DNA from: an uncultured Clostridia bacterium
GTDB taxonomy: Bacteria; Bacillota; Clostridia; Christensenellales; Pumilibacteraceae
Direction: 5' to 3'
NCBI GenBank assembly: GCA_934229275.1
Contig: CAKQDN010000030.1
Location: 1 to 21,540, forward strand
DNA length: 21,540 nucleotides
Below the pieces are notes generated by a model. The model saw only the letters and a program-made list of their open reading frames with translations, did not search any database and was not told where the DNA came from. A program made the position numbers and the translations under genes. This document shows positions 14,012-21,540 of the stretch, piece by piece; positions within the stretch are counted from its first letter, which is position 1, and each line of letters starts with the position of its first letter.

Positions 14012-15775
14012 TTGGACAGAGACTGGATCGACGAACTCATTTCCAAGCTGAACATAGTAGACGTCGTGTCGAAATACGTTCCGCTTACCAAAAAAGGCAG
14101 GACCTACTGGGGTTGCTGTCCTTTTCACCATGAAAAAGAGCCGTCTTTCGCAGTAAACGAGGACAAGCAGTTCTATCATTGCTTCGGTTGCAAGGAAAGC
14201 GGCAACGTCATCACGTTCATCCAAAAAATCGAAAGCGTCGAATTTTGGGACGCGGTCAAAATTCTCGCAAAGGAAGCCAACTTCACTCTGCCCGAGCGTG
14301 CTTTTACCAAAAAAGAGGACGGTATAGACGCAAAAAAACGCGACCGACTGCTCTCTCTCATGCGCGCGGCAGGCAGACATTACTACGAAAATCTGAACAA
14401 AAAAGAAGCGGAACCGGCGAGAGAGTATATGAAAATGCGCGGACTGGACGGCGCGCTCGCCCGTAAATTCGCGCTCGGTTACAGCGTCGACGGCACCGAA
14501 ATCATCGACTACTTAAAGTCGCAGGGCTACACGACCGACGAAATCAAAACAGCCGGCATTATAGAGGTCGGCGCAAACGGCTTATACGACGTGTTCGCGC
14601 GGCGGCTTATAATCCCCATCGTCAACCATCTCGGCGAAGTGGTCGCGTTCGGCGGACGGCTTCTCAATCCGTCCACGCATATAGCGGTAAAATACCGCAA
14701 TTCGTCCAATACGCCCATATTCGACAAATCGCGCACGCTTTTCGCGCTCAACCTAGTAAAAAGAAAGAAACAAAAGGAGAATATAAATTACGTCATAATA
14801 GCGGAAGGCTATATGGACGTAATGATGCTGCACAAAGCGGGGTTCGACACCGCCATCGCGAGCATGGGTACCGCGCTTACGTTCAAACAGGCAAAACTTA
14901 TAAAAAACTACTCGAAAAACGTGTATATAAGTTACGACGGCGACTCGGCAGGTCAGGCGGCGACTCTTCGCGGACTGGACATACTGCGTGAAGCCGGTCT
15001 TAACGTCAAAGTCGTCGTTCTTCCCGACGGACTGGATCCCGACGACCTTATAAAGCAGCGCGGAAAAGAAGCCTACCAAAGACTTCTGGACGAGGCGTTG
15101 ACGCTCACCGAGTACAAACTGGAAAACGCCGCCAAAAAATACGATCTTTCCGCTCCCGACGGAAAATCGGGTTACGCTATCGAAGCGCTTAAAATCATCG
15201 GCGAACTCGACAGTCCCGTCGAGCAGGAAGAATACGTCCGCGTGGTCATAAAAAACACAGGCTATCGCAAGGAAACTCTTCTTAAACAACTGGGTTTAAC
15301 CGAGCAAAAGCGCGACGAGCAGAAAGAAGAGGAGCGGCAAAAACAGGAGCAGGAACAAAAATCCGAAAAGGAATTAACCGACAAACGCGCTCTGTTCGTC
15401 GTCGCAAGCATGATTCACAACCGCGACTACGCCGACATGAAAGCGGATATTTATCCGTATCTTAAAGACGAATATCTTAAAAAAGCGTACGAATACGCGG
15501 TAAACTGCCGTAAAACCGGCGAAAAATGCAATCCGTCGGCGATGTTCAGTCTGCTCGGCGAAAAGGACGCGTTCAAAGTGGCAGGCTACGAATTCTTGGA
15601 CGGCGACAACGCCGCAAAATATTCCGCGTGCATAGTCGGCATACAAGCCGATTGGCTGAACGCCGAAAAGCAGAGGCTCGCGCAGGAGTACGAGAAATCG
15701 AAGTCGGTGGACTGCCTTAAAGAAATAATGAAAATCGAAGAAAAATTACGAGAAATCAAAAACGGGGGTGGCTGA
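14012..15775 (+). CDS. dnaG: DNA primase DnaG
   Basis: This 587-residue protein makes the RNA primers for replication. The N-terminal CHC2 zinc finger has ligands C36, H39, C57 and C60. The RNA-polymerase/Toprim core carries Glu265 in AEGYMDV and the DxD pair Asp309/Asp311 in YDGDSAG, which bind catalytic metals. A Gln/Glu/Lys-rich linker (about 430-455) leads to a C-terminal domain expected to bind the DnaB helicase. Start codon TTG is used, with AAGGAG five bases upstream (14001-14006), overlapping the dgt stop region. The stop is followed after one base by the next gene, so translation is probably coupled. Confidence 0.97.
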   Translation: MDRDWIDELISKLNIVDVVSKYVPLTKKGRTYWGCCPFHHEKEPSFAVNEDKQFYHCFGCKESGNVITFIQKIESVEFWDAVKILAKEANFTLPERAFTKKEDGIDAKKRDRLLSLMRAAGRHYYENLNKKEAEPAREYMKMRGLDGALARKFALGYSVDGTEIIDYLKSQGYTTDEIKTAGIIEVGANGLYDVFARRLIIPIVNHLGEVVAFGGRLLNPSTHIAVKYRNSSNTPIFDKSRTLFALNLVKRKKQKENINYVIIAEGYMDVMMLHKAGFDTAIASMGTALTFKQAKLIKNYSKNVYISYDGDSAGQAATLRGLDILREAGLNVKVVVLPDGLDPDDLIKQRGKEAYQRLLDEALTLTEYKLENAAKKYDLSAPDGKSGYAIEALKIIGELDSPVEQEEYVRVVIKNTGYRKETLLKQLGLTEQKRDEQKEEERQKQEQEQKSEKELTDKRALFVVASMIHNRDYADMKADIYPYLKDEYLKKAYEYAVNCRKTGEKCNPSAMFSLLGEKDAFKVAGYEFLDGDNAAKYSACIVGIQADWLNAEKQRLAQEYEKSKSVDCLKEIMKIEEKLREIKNGGG

Positions 15776-15776
15776 T

Positions 15777-16826
15777 ATGAGTATCGAAAACAACCAACTT
15801 ATAATGTCGGCTCTTGACAAAATAGTAAAAATCGGCAAAAAAAAGGGAATGCTTACCGTGGACGAAGTGACGCGCGCGCTGGTCGTGGACGCAGACGCTT
15901 CGCGCTCCGACGTCGAAGAAGCATTCAAATATCTGGAAAAACAGCACATAATCGTCGTTGACAGTCAGCCCGAAGAAGACACGGGCAAGGACATTCCCAC
16001 CGACGACGCAGTGCGTATTTTTCTCAATGCAATCGGCAAATATCCGCTGCTTTCCGCGGAAGAAGAGCGCGAACTCAGCAAAAGAATTAAAGAGGGCGAC
16101 GATCAGGCGTTCGACAAACTGGTCATGTCCAACCTGCGACTGGTGGTTTCGGTTGCCAAAAAGTACATAGGCAAAGGCTTGGATCTCGACGACCTTATTC
16201 AGAACGGCTGTCTGGGCGTTATGACCGCGGCAAGAAAGTTCGACTACGAAAAAGGCTATCGTTTTTCCACTTACGCCACCTGGTGGATTCGTCAGACGGT
16301 TACGCGTGCCATAAGCGATACCGCACGCACCATTCACCTTCCGAACTACGTTAAAGACTGCATCGATAAGATGAACAACATTTCGCGAGCGTACGAACAG
16401 CAGCACGGCGAGCAGCCGCCGCCCGAGTATATCGCCGAAAAGTTGGGCGAACCGCTCGAAAAAGTGCTGTTCTACCGTCAGGTTCAGCAGCGTAATCTGT
16501 CGTTGTACGACGCCGTGGGCGACGACGGCGACACCGTTATTCTCGACATGATAGAGGATACCGCGGGAAAAACGCCCGAAAGCGAAGCCATGCGCTCGGC
16601 AGACCGCGAAGTGCTTATGCGCGCACTTTCCACGCTCGAAGCACGCGAACAGATAATAATACGCTGCCGCTACGGATTCGACGACGGCAAGCCCAAAACC
16701 CTAAAAGAAGTGGGCGAACTGTTCGGAATCACGCGCGAACGCGTCCGTCAGATCGAAATAAAAGCGCTCCGCAAGTTACGCATGCCCGGACGCAGTAAGG
16801 AAATCCGCCAAATAGTCAAAAATTAA
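15777..16826 (+). CDS. second sigma-70 factor of primary (group 2) type
   Basis: This 349-residue sigma factor has one region-1.1-like module (about 11-61, MLTVDEVTRAL), region 1.2 (from about 76), region 2 with RFSTYATWWIRQ (162-173), region 3 and region 4 with TRERVRQIEIKALRKLR (319-335). The -10-melting and -35-reading residues match the housekeeping factor. Region 3.0 differs (LPNYVKD where RpoD has IPVHMVE), as does the sigma finger (DAVGDDGDTVILDMIED). That suggests nearly the same promoters but different extended -10 use or regulation. The start is ATG 15777 with GGGGGTG upstream; an in-frame GTG at 15768 is inside that site. It lies between dnaG and rpoD. A stationary-phase or stress role is possible but unproven. 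Confidence 0.9.
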   Translation: MSIENNQLIMSALDKIVKIGKKKGMLTVDEVTRALVVDADASRSDVEEAFKYLEKQHIIVVDSQPEEDTGKDIPTDDAVRIFLNAIGKYPLLSAEEERELSKRIKEGDDQAFDKLVMSNLRLVVSVAKKYIGKGLDLDDLIQNGCLGVMTAARKFDYEKGYRFSTYATWWIRQTVTRAISDTARTIHLPNYVKDCIDKMNNISRAYEQQHGEQPPPEYIAEKLGEPLEKVLFYRQVQQRNLSLYDAVGDDGDTVILDMIEDTAGKTPESEAMRSADREVLMRALSTLEAREQIIIRCRYGFDDGKPKTLKEVGELFGITRERVRQIEIKALRKLRMPGRSKEIRQIVKN

Positions 16827-16851
16827 TAACCGCTCAGTTACCGGAGGAATT

Positions 16852-18111
16852 ATGGAAAACACAACGCAACATCTGGACGAAATAGTGTTATCGCTCGAAA
16901 AGGCGTCCGGAGACAAAAAAACAATTACGTACGACGACGTGAACGGCGCGCTGTCGATGTCGAGAGTAACTCCCGACGATATAGAATATATTTTTTCCGC
17001 TCTCGCGGCAAAGGGCATAGAAGTGTCCAAAAAAGAAGAAAATAAAGCCGCTCCCGACCTCGACGAAAAAATAATGAACGAGGTTAAAAAACTCATTTCC
17101 ATAGGCAAACAGAAGGGCAGACTTACTTACGACGAAGTGGGCGAACGTCTTGCCGTCGAATGCGAGGCAAACGCGGAACAAATGGAAGAAGTGTTCCGTA
17201 TTCTCGCCGCAAACGGCATCGTCATCTACAACAACATGCCGGAATTTCTGAAAGACGACCTCGATAAGATAATGAGCGAGGTCTCCGTCGACGACCCGGT
17301 TAAAGTCTACTTAAAAGATATCGGTAAAGTGCCGCTCCTTACCATGGAAGAGGAAATGGAACTGGCAAAACGCATGAAAGACGGCGACGAAGAAGCCAAA
17401 AAGCGTTTAAGCGAAGCAAACCTTCGTCTGGTCGTTTCCATCGCGAAAAGATACGTCGGTCGCGGTATGCTGTTTCTCGACCTCATTCAGGAAGGAAATA
17501 TGGGACTTATGAAAGCGGTCGAAAAATTCGACTGCACCAAGGGTTTCCGTTTCTCGACTTACGCCACCTGGTGGATTCGTCAGGCGATAACCCGTGCGAT
17601 TGCCGATCAGGCTCGCACTATCCGTATTCCCGTGCATATGGTCGAAACCATAAACAAACTCATCCGCGCTAACCGCACGCTCGTGCAGCAACTCGGAAGA
17701 GAACCCACCGTTTCGGAACTGAGCAAAGAACTGGATATGCCCGAGGAAAAAGTGCGCGAAATTCAGCGCATAGCCCTCGACCCCGTCAGCCTCGAAACGC
17801 CTATCGGCGAAGAGGACGACAGTCACCTCGGCGACTTTATCGAGGACGATAAGGCTGCCGCTCCGCAGGACGTTGCGACTTTTACCATTTTAAAAGAACA
17901 ACTCATGGCAATTCTCGACACGCTCACCCCGCGTGAAGAAATGGTGCTTCGCCTGCGCTACGGTCTGGACGACGGTCATCCGCGTACGCTCGAAGAAGTT
18001 GGCAAGGAATTCCACGTCACCCGTGAGCGTATTCGTCAGATAGAAGCCAAGGCACTTAGAAAACTGCGTCATCCGCAGCGCAGCAAAAAACTCCGCGATT
18101 ACATGGAATAA
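16852..18111 (+). CDS. rpoD: primary sigma factor RpoD (SigA) with doubled region 1.1
   Basis: This 419-residue protein is the housekeeping sigma factor. It shows region 1.2 (DPVKVYLKDIGKVPLL, about 148-163), region 2.3-2.4 (FRFSTYATWWIRQAITRAI, 232-250), region 3.0 (RIPVHMVETINKL, 258-270), the canonical finger (SLETPIGEEDDSHLGDFIED) and region 4.2 (VTRERIRQIEAKALRKLRHP). Unusually, two region-1.1-like modules come first, at about 7-56 and 72-125. Each carries an (I/L)TYD(D/E)V core and ends in AA(K/N)GI. GGAGGA lies about five bases before the ATG. Its stop overlaps the trmK start by one base. Confidence 0.97.
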   Translation: MENTTQHLDEIVLSLEKASGDKKTITYDDVNGALSMSRVTPDDIEYIFSALAAKGIEVSKKEENKAAPDLDEKIMNEVKKLISIGKQKGRLTYDEVGERLAVECEANAEQMEEVFRILAANGIVIYNNMPEFLKDDLDKIMSEVSVDDPVKVYLKDIGKVPLLTMEEEMELAKRMKDGDEEAKKRLSEANLRLVVSIAKRYVGRGMLFLDLIQEGNMGLMKAVEKFDCTKGFRFSTYATWWIRQAITRAIADQARTIRIPVHMVETINKLIRANRTLVQQLGREPTVSELSKELDMPEEKVREIQRIALDPVSLETPIGEEDDSHLGDFIEDDKAAAPQDVATFTILKEQLMAILDTLTPREEMVLRLRYGLDDGHPRTLEEVGKEFHVTRERIRQIEAKALRKLRHPQRSKKLRDYME

Positions 18112-18731
18112 TGAAAAGACTGGAAGCCATCGCCGGGGAGATATTGCCGTGCAAAGTGTTTGCCGACATCGGCTGCGATCACGGAATAATCGGTCTGTAC
18201 GCGGTAAAAAATCATCTTGCGGACAAAGTCTGCGAGTGCGACATCGGCGAGGAATGTCTTTTTAAAGCCCGTTCGCTTATAGGCGACGGCGCGAGTTATT
18301 TCTGCGGCGACGGATTCGCTCCGCTGACAGAGCAAGGAATATATCCCGATCAGGCGGTTATTGCCGGAATGGGCGGCGAACTCATAATCAAAATTCTCGA
18401 AAAAAGACAGAATAATCCGCGGCTTATATTGGGTGCGCAGAAAAATCCCGATAAATTACGAGATTATCTTATAGATAGCGGCTATGCGATAGTGAAGGAC
18501 TATAAAGTGTTCGACGCCGGTAAGTTTTACGATATTATCGTCGCCGAAGAGGGAAAGGCTCTTCCGCTCGACCGCATATCGGCGTTTGCCGGAGCGTTTT
18601 ACAAGCAGAAAAACCCCGACCTTAAAGCCTGGTGCGACTACACCGAGAAAAGAGTTTCCGCGTATAAGCGCACCGAGGAAAACGAACGTATTCTCGAAAT
18701 GGTACAAGAGGTGAAAAAATGGCAACCGTAA
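18111..18731 (+). CDS. trmK: tRNA (adenine22-N1)-methyltransferase TrmK
   Basis: This 206-residue SAM-dependent enzyme methylates N1 of A22 in the D-loop region of some tRNAs. The SAM motif is ADIGCDHGIIGLY (18-30) and the family-specific IAGMGGELI is at 84-92. The C-terminal helical part (about 150-206) is typical and charged. ATG 18111 shares one base with the rpoD stop and has no clear ribosome binding site of its own, so it depends on translational coupling. The end overlaps nif3 by 13 bases. The rpoD-trmK-nif3 order is common in Bacillota. Confidence 0.95.
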   Translation: MKRLEAIAGEILPCKVFADIGCDHGIIGLYAVKNHLADKVCECDIGEECLFKARSLIGDGASYFCGDGFAPLTEQGIYPDQAVIAGMGGELIIKILEKRQNNPRLILGAQKNPDKLRDYLIDSGYAIVKDYKVFDAGKFYDIIVAEEGKALPLDRISAFAGAFYKQKNPDLKAWCDYTEKRVSAYKRTEENERILEMVQEVKKWQP

Positions 18732-19519
18732 AAGACGTCGCTTTGCTGGCGGAAAAACTGTTCCCGACCGAAAACGTCTGCATGCAGGACTATATAGGCT
18801 TGTCCGTCGGCGACGAAAATGCGGAAGTAGATAAAGTGGTCTGCTGTCTCGACTGCACCGAGCAAACGGTTATAGAGGCGGCGGAAAAGGGCGCGCAACT
18901 CATTTTCGCGCATCATCCGCTCATTTTCGGCTCGATAAGTACTGTGACGAGTGCCACGCCTGTCGGCAGAATAATTCTGCTTGCCGCAAAAAACGGAATA
19001 AGCGTGTATTCGGCGCACACCAATATGGACTGCTCGCCGGGCGGCATAACCGAGTACGTCGCAGGTCTTATCGGAATAAAAAATCCGCAGCCGCTGATGG
19101 AGGTCAACCAAAAAGCGTCGCTCGGACTTATAGGAACGCTCTGTAAATCCGAGGACGTATTCTCGTACGCCGAAAAGGTGTCCCGGATTTTATCGGACGA
19201 ACACGTCAAAGTGTACGGTAAACGGCGCGACGCGCATAAAATCGCGGTCGTGAGCGGTGCCGGCGGCGACGAGGAAACGGTAAACGCCGCGCTTAAAAAG
19301 GGAGCGGACACGCTCGTCACCGGCGAAATAAAGCACCATATCGCGCTGTACGCGATAGCGCAGGGACTGAACATCGTCGAAGTATCGCACTACGCGAGCG
19401 AGCATATCTATATTCCGCGGCTGGTCGCAATTCTGTCGGCCGAGGCGGAAAAACAAAACTTGAAAATTCAATTTGCGGTGTCGGAACGCGAAAGCGATCC
19501 TGCACCGAAAGGAGTATAA
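18719..19519 (+). CDS. Nif3-like dinuclear metal-centre protein (YqfO/YbgI family)
   Basis: This 266-residue protein is a Nif3/DUF34 family member, which forms ring-shaped hexamers around two-metal sites. Some are annotated as GTP cyclohydrolase I type 2, but the cellular role of the family is unsettled. Metal ligands visible are His65-His66 (AHHPLIF), Asp104 (AHTNMDCSPGG), His224 and Glu228 (SHYASEHIYIP). It lacks the extra central domain found in the longer YqfO form. The ribosome binding site AGAGGTG is inside trmK. It overlaps trmK and is two bases from the next gene, so all are one transcript. Confidence 0.93.
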   Translation: MATVKDVALLAEKLFPTENVCMQDYIGLSVGDENAEVDKVVCCLDCTEQTVIEAAEKGAQLIFAHHPLIFGSISTVTSATPVGRIILLAAKNGISVYSAHTNMDCSPGGITEYVAGLIGIKNPQPLMEVNQKASLGLIGTLCKSEDVFSYAEKVSRILSDEHVKVYGKRRDAHKIAVVSGAGGDEETVNAALKKGADTLVTGEIKHHIALYAIAQGLNIVEVSHYASEHIYIPRLVAILSAEAEKQNLKIQFAVSERESDPAPKGV

Positions 19520-19521
19520 CA

Positions 19522-20244
19522 ATGGATTTGGACAATTTACTCAAGTATCAGGCAATCGACGTCGAACTTAAAAAGTTGCAGCGCGAAATGAACGCCAACG
19601 AAAACTGCAAAAAAGCAGACGACGCGAAACGCCGTTTCAACGAAATGAGAACGGTGGTCGAAAAAAGCGAAAACGTTGCCACGAAAGTTTACGGCGGTTA
19701 CGCCGAGTCCGTCCGTCATTACGACGAAACACTCAAAAAAGCGGAAGAACTTATCTCTCGGCTCGAGGACGATTCTCTTCCCGAGGAAGAAGCGGAAAAA
19801 ATCGCAGAAAATTTAACCGCTATCAATAAGAAGTTGGGCGAAATCGCCGCTTTTATCGAAAATATCAAAAAGAAAGGCGAAACCGCCGTGCACGATTACA
19901 CCGCGGCTCAGAAAAACGGGCGCAAACTCAAAGAGGAATACTCTGCCGCCCGCGATCAGTTGCAGAAACTCGAAGGCGAATACAAGCCGAAAATCGATCA
20001 GTTGCAGAAAAAACTCGCGGAAGCGCGCGGAAAAGTGGACGAAAAACTGCTTGCGACCTACGACCGCATCGTAAAAGAAGTGGGATTGCCTGCGTTCGTC
20101 GAAGTGTACGACTCGGGCTCGGGAGATAAAAACTGCACTTTCTGCGGCATGAGTCTGTCGCTCAACACCAAGAGCGAACTCAACGACAACGGCTATTGCG
20201 TGTGCGAAAAGTGCCACAGAATCATTTACGGCAAGAAAAAATAA
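19522..20244 (+). CDS. cdsZ: coiled-coil protein with C-terminal C4 zinc ribbon
   Basis: This 240-residue protein is nearly all charged alpha-helix (about 1-190, long coiled coil rich in Lys and Glu). It ends in a zinc ribbon with C205xxC208 and C228xxC231. This family is often found after nif3 and has been called CdsZ; it resembles the protein-interaction coiled-coil and ribbon proteins in other phyla. The cellular role cannot be read from the sequence. AAAGGAG lies seven bases before the ATG. It is the last gene of the dgt-dnaG-rpoD operon; no strong terminator follows. Confidence 0.82.
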   Translation: MDLDNLLKYQAIDVELKKLQREMNANENCKKADDAKRRFNEMRTVVEKSENVATKVYGGYAESVRHYDETLKKAEELISRLEDDSLPEEEAEKIAENLTAINKKLGEIAAFIENIKKKGETAVHDYTAAQKNGRKLKEEYSAARDQLQKLEGEYKPKIDQLQKKLAEARGKVDEKLLATYDRIVKEVGLPAFVEVYDSGSGDKNCTFCGMSLSLNTKSELNDNGYCVCEKCHRIIYGKKK

Positions 20245-20264
20245 CTTTTTTCGCCCTTGCCGAA

Positions 20265-20270
20265 TATAAT
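20265..20270 (+). promoter_or_regulatory. possible -10 box before galU
   Basis: A TATAAT lies 33 bases before the galU start, but no convincing -35 box is found 16-18 bases upstream and there is no TGn extension. It may be a weak internal promoter or chance. Confidence 0.25.
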
Positions 20271-20302
20271 TCTCTCGGAACAACCGAAAACGGAGGACGT
20301 TT

Positions 20303-21169
20303 ATGAACAAAATCACGAAGGCGGTGATACCTTGCGGCGGTATGGGAACGCGCTTTTTGCCCATTACCAAAACTCTGCCCAAGGAAATGCTGCCCGTAAT
20401 CGATACGCCCGTGCTGTCGTACATAGTGGAAGAGGCGGCTTTAAGCGGCATAACCGACATACTTATAATTATAAACGAAAAGAAAAAAGACATTAAAAAA
20501 TACTTCTCGCCCGATCCGGAACTCGAGGACGCTTTGCTGGCTGCCGGAAAAACCACCTATTTGCAGCGTCTTAAAAACATCTATTCCATGGCGAATATCT
20601 CGTTTGCCTATCAGCCAAAGCCGCTCGGAAGCGGCGACGCGGTCATGCGCGCGAAAAGTTTTACCGGCGACGAGGCGTTTTGTTTAAGTTGGGGCGACGA
20701 CCTTATCGAGGCCGATCCGCCCGTCATGAAACAACTCATCGGCGCGTTCGAAAAAACCGGTTGCCCCATCGTCGGCGTTCAGCGCATGGACGGGGACGAC
20801 ATCGTTAAATACGGCGTCGCGAAAGTCAGCGAAAGCAGCGGAAAACTGCACAGGCTCGAAGGAATAGTCGAAAAACCGCCGATAACCGAACTGCCCTCGC
20901 GGCTCGCAAGTCTCGGAAGATACGTTTTGACGCCCGACGTGTACGACGCTCTCGGCAAAATAACGCCGGGACTGGGCGGCGAACTGCAGTTTACCGACGC
21001 TCTCAAACTCATGTGTCCCGACGTGTACGCCTACGAATTCGACGGCAGACGCTACGACATGGGCGACAAATTCGGCAGTATGCAGGCGATAACCGAATTC
21101 GCGCTCAAAAATGAGGAAATAGGCGAATCTTATCGCAAATACCTTAAAAAACTCGCCGAAACGCTATGA
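20303..21169 (+). CDS. galU: UTP-glucose-1-phosphate uridylyltransferase
   Basis: This 288-residue enzyme makes UDP-glucose from UTP and glucose 1-phosphate, feeding cell-wall glycolipid, polysaccharide and galactose metabolism. The nucleotide-binding GGMGTRFLPITKTLPKEMLP (12-31), the substrate-site LEGIVEKP, RYVLTPDVYD and GGELQFTDAL match the bacterial GalU family at normal length. AGCGGTGGA-like sites are absent; the ribosome binding site is CGGAGGA, six bases before the ATG. The stop overlaps the start of the next gene (ATGA at 21166-21169), so the two are translated together. It links functionally to pgi through glucose phosphates. Confidence 0.96.
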   Translation: MNKITKAVIPCGGMGTRFLPITKTLPKEMLPVIDTPVLSYIVEEAALSGITDILIIINEKKKDIKKYFSPDPELEDALLAAGKTTYLQRLKNIYSMANISFAYQPKPLGSGDAVMRAKSFTGDEAFCLSWGDDLIEADPPVMKQLIGAFEKTGCPIVGVQRMDGDDIVKYGVAKVSESSGKLHRLEGIVEKPPITELPSRLASLGRYVLTPDVYDALGKITPGLGGELQFTDALKLMCPDVYAYEFDGRRYDMGDKFGSMQAITEFALKNEEIGESYRKYLKKLAETL

Positions 21170-21540
21170 AAACCGATAACGCTCTTATAATAGGCGCGAA
21201 AACGCCCACTGACGCGAACGGGGTCGTCTGCCGCGTATGCCCGGGCGAATACGTCGACGTCGTGCGAGAAGGCGAATGCTTAGGCGATAAGATTTACATC
21301 TCGTCGCTTCTCAAAGCCGAGGACGATCTCGACGAAATAGTCGACTACTGCCTCGAAAATAACGCAAAAGTCATGGTCTGCGCCGGCGACGATTTGTACG
21401 ATTCGGGGGTGCTCGAAGCGCGCGAGCATCTCTCGCCCGTCATGTTTTTGCACAAAATCGGGCTATTAGACCGTAATTGCAGCGTCGTGGGAGGAATCTG
21501 CCTCGACCGCGACGACGCCGACCTTATGGCGCAGACAGGC
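21166..21540 (+). CDS. amidohydrolase-like protein, 3' end beyond the window
   Basis: The first 125 residues are seen and the frame is open to the last base. The stretch VMVCAGDDLYDSGVLEAREHL then SPVMFLHKIGLLDR and SVVGGICLDRDDADLMAQTG follows the layout of the TIM-barrel amidohydrolases, such as S-adenosylhomocysteine deaminases (HVSE, SPVELLDELGLLDE, AHCVHLSDEDI). Yet the N-terminal HxH metal motif is absent and the positions of two metal histidines hold Cys/Ala and Gly. It may be a degenerate or structurally divergent member. ATGA overlap with the galU stop shows translational coupling. Function unknown; the family call is tentative. Confidence 0.5.
   Translation, partial: MKTDNALIIGAKTPTDANGVVCRVCPGEYVDVVREGECLGDKIYISSLLKAEDDLDEIVDYCLENNAKVMVCAGDDLYDSGVLEAREHLSPVMFLHKIGLLDRNCSVVGGICLDRDDADLMAQTG

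Noticed and set aside
13304..14380. Long minus-strand open frame (358 codons) across dgt and dnaG
   Set aside because: Both plus-strand genes are recognisable with conserved motifs, so this is a shadow frame.
15768..15779. Upstream GTG start for the second sigma factor
   Set aside because: It is part of the GGGGGTG ribosome binding site and overlaps dnaG; ATG 15777 fits better, though the three-residue difference is not important.

Overview
The window looks like part of the chromosome of an uncultured member of the Clostridia (Bacillota). The evidence is the ctsR-mcsA-mcsB-clpC operon under a CtsR box, long-form HPF, a dgt-dnaG-rpoD-trmK-nif3 block, strong AGGAGG ribosome binding sites, TTGACA-17-TATAAT promoters and U-tailed hairpin terminators. 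Coding density is high and almost everything reads on the + strand. No rRNA, tRNA, CRISPR array, prophage or transposase gene was seen. The species assignment is inference.

Layout. (1) 1-1005: an intergenic repeat, then rsmA with a promoter placed so that the mRNA should be leaderless, ending in a terminator shared with the convergent next gene. (2) 1013-4550: an accessory sugar module, a minus-strand GH2 glycosidase and a divergent AraC-type regulator. (3) 4628-9441: the protein quality-control operon ctsR-mcsA-mcsB-clpC, with a consensus promoter overlapped by CtsR heptads, then a structured 3' tail and a terminator. (4) 9547-12353: hpf, pgi and a DUF308 membrane protein. (5) 12354-12870: about 500 bases without a gene, filled with small palindromic repeats. 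(6) 12918-20244: an information-processing operon, dgt-dnaG-sigma-rpoD-trmK-nif3-cdsZ, with tight or overlapping junctions. (7) 20303-21540: galU overlapping a partial amidohydrolase-like gene that runs off the window.

Two operons hold surprises. In the Clp operon, McsB has the overall family fold pattern but lacks all five arginines that hold ATP phosphates in guanidino kinases. It also has an altered phosphoarginine-receptor motif. It therefore looks like a pseudokinase that may act only as an adaptor or CtsR antagonist with McsA, while ClpC keeps its machinery. In the primase operon, a second sigma-70 of the primary type sits directly before the housekeeping rpoD. The housekeeping copy itself carries two tandem region-1.1-like modules at its N-terminus. 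Other points worth a look are the leaderless rsmA, the dense repeat cluster, and the degenerate amidohydrolase-like gene at the right edge.
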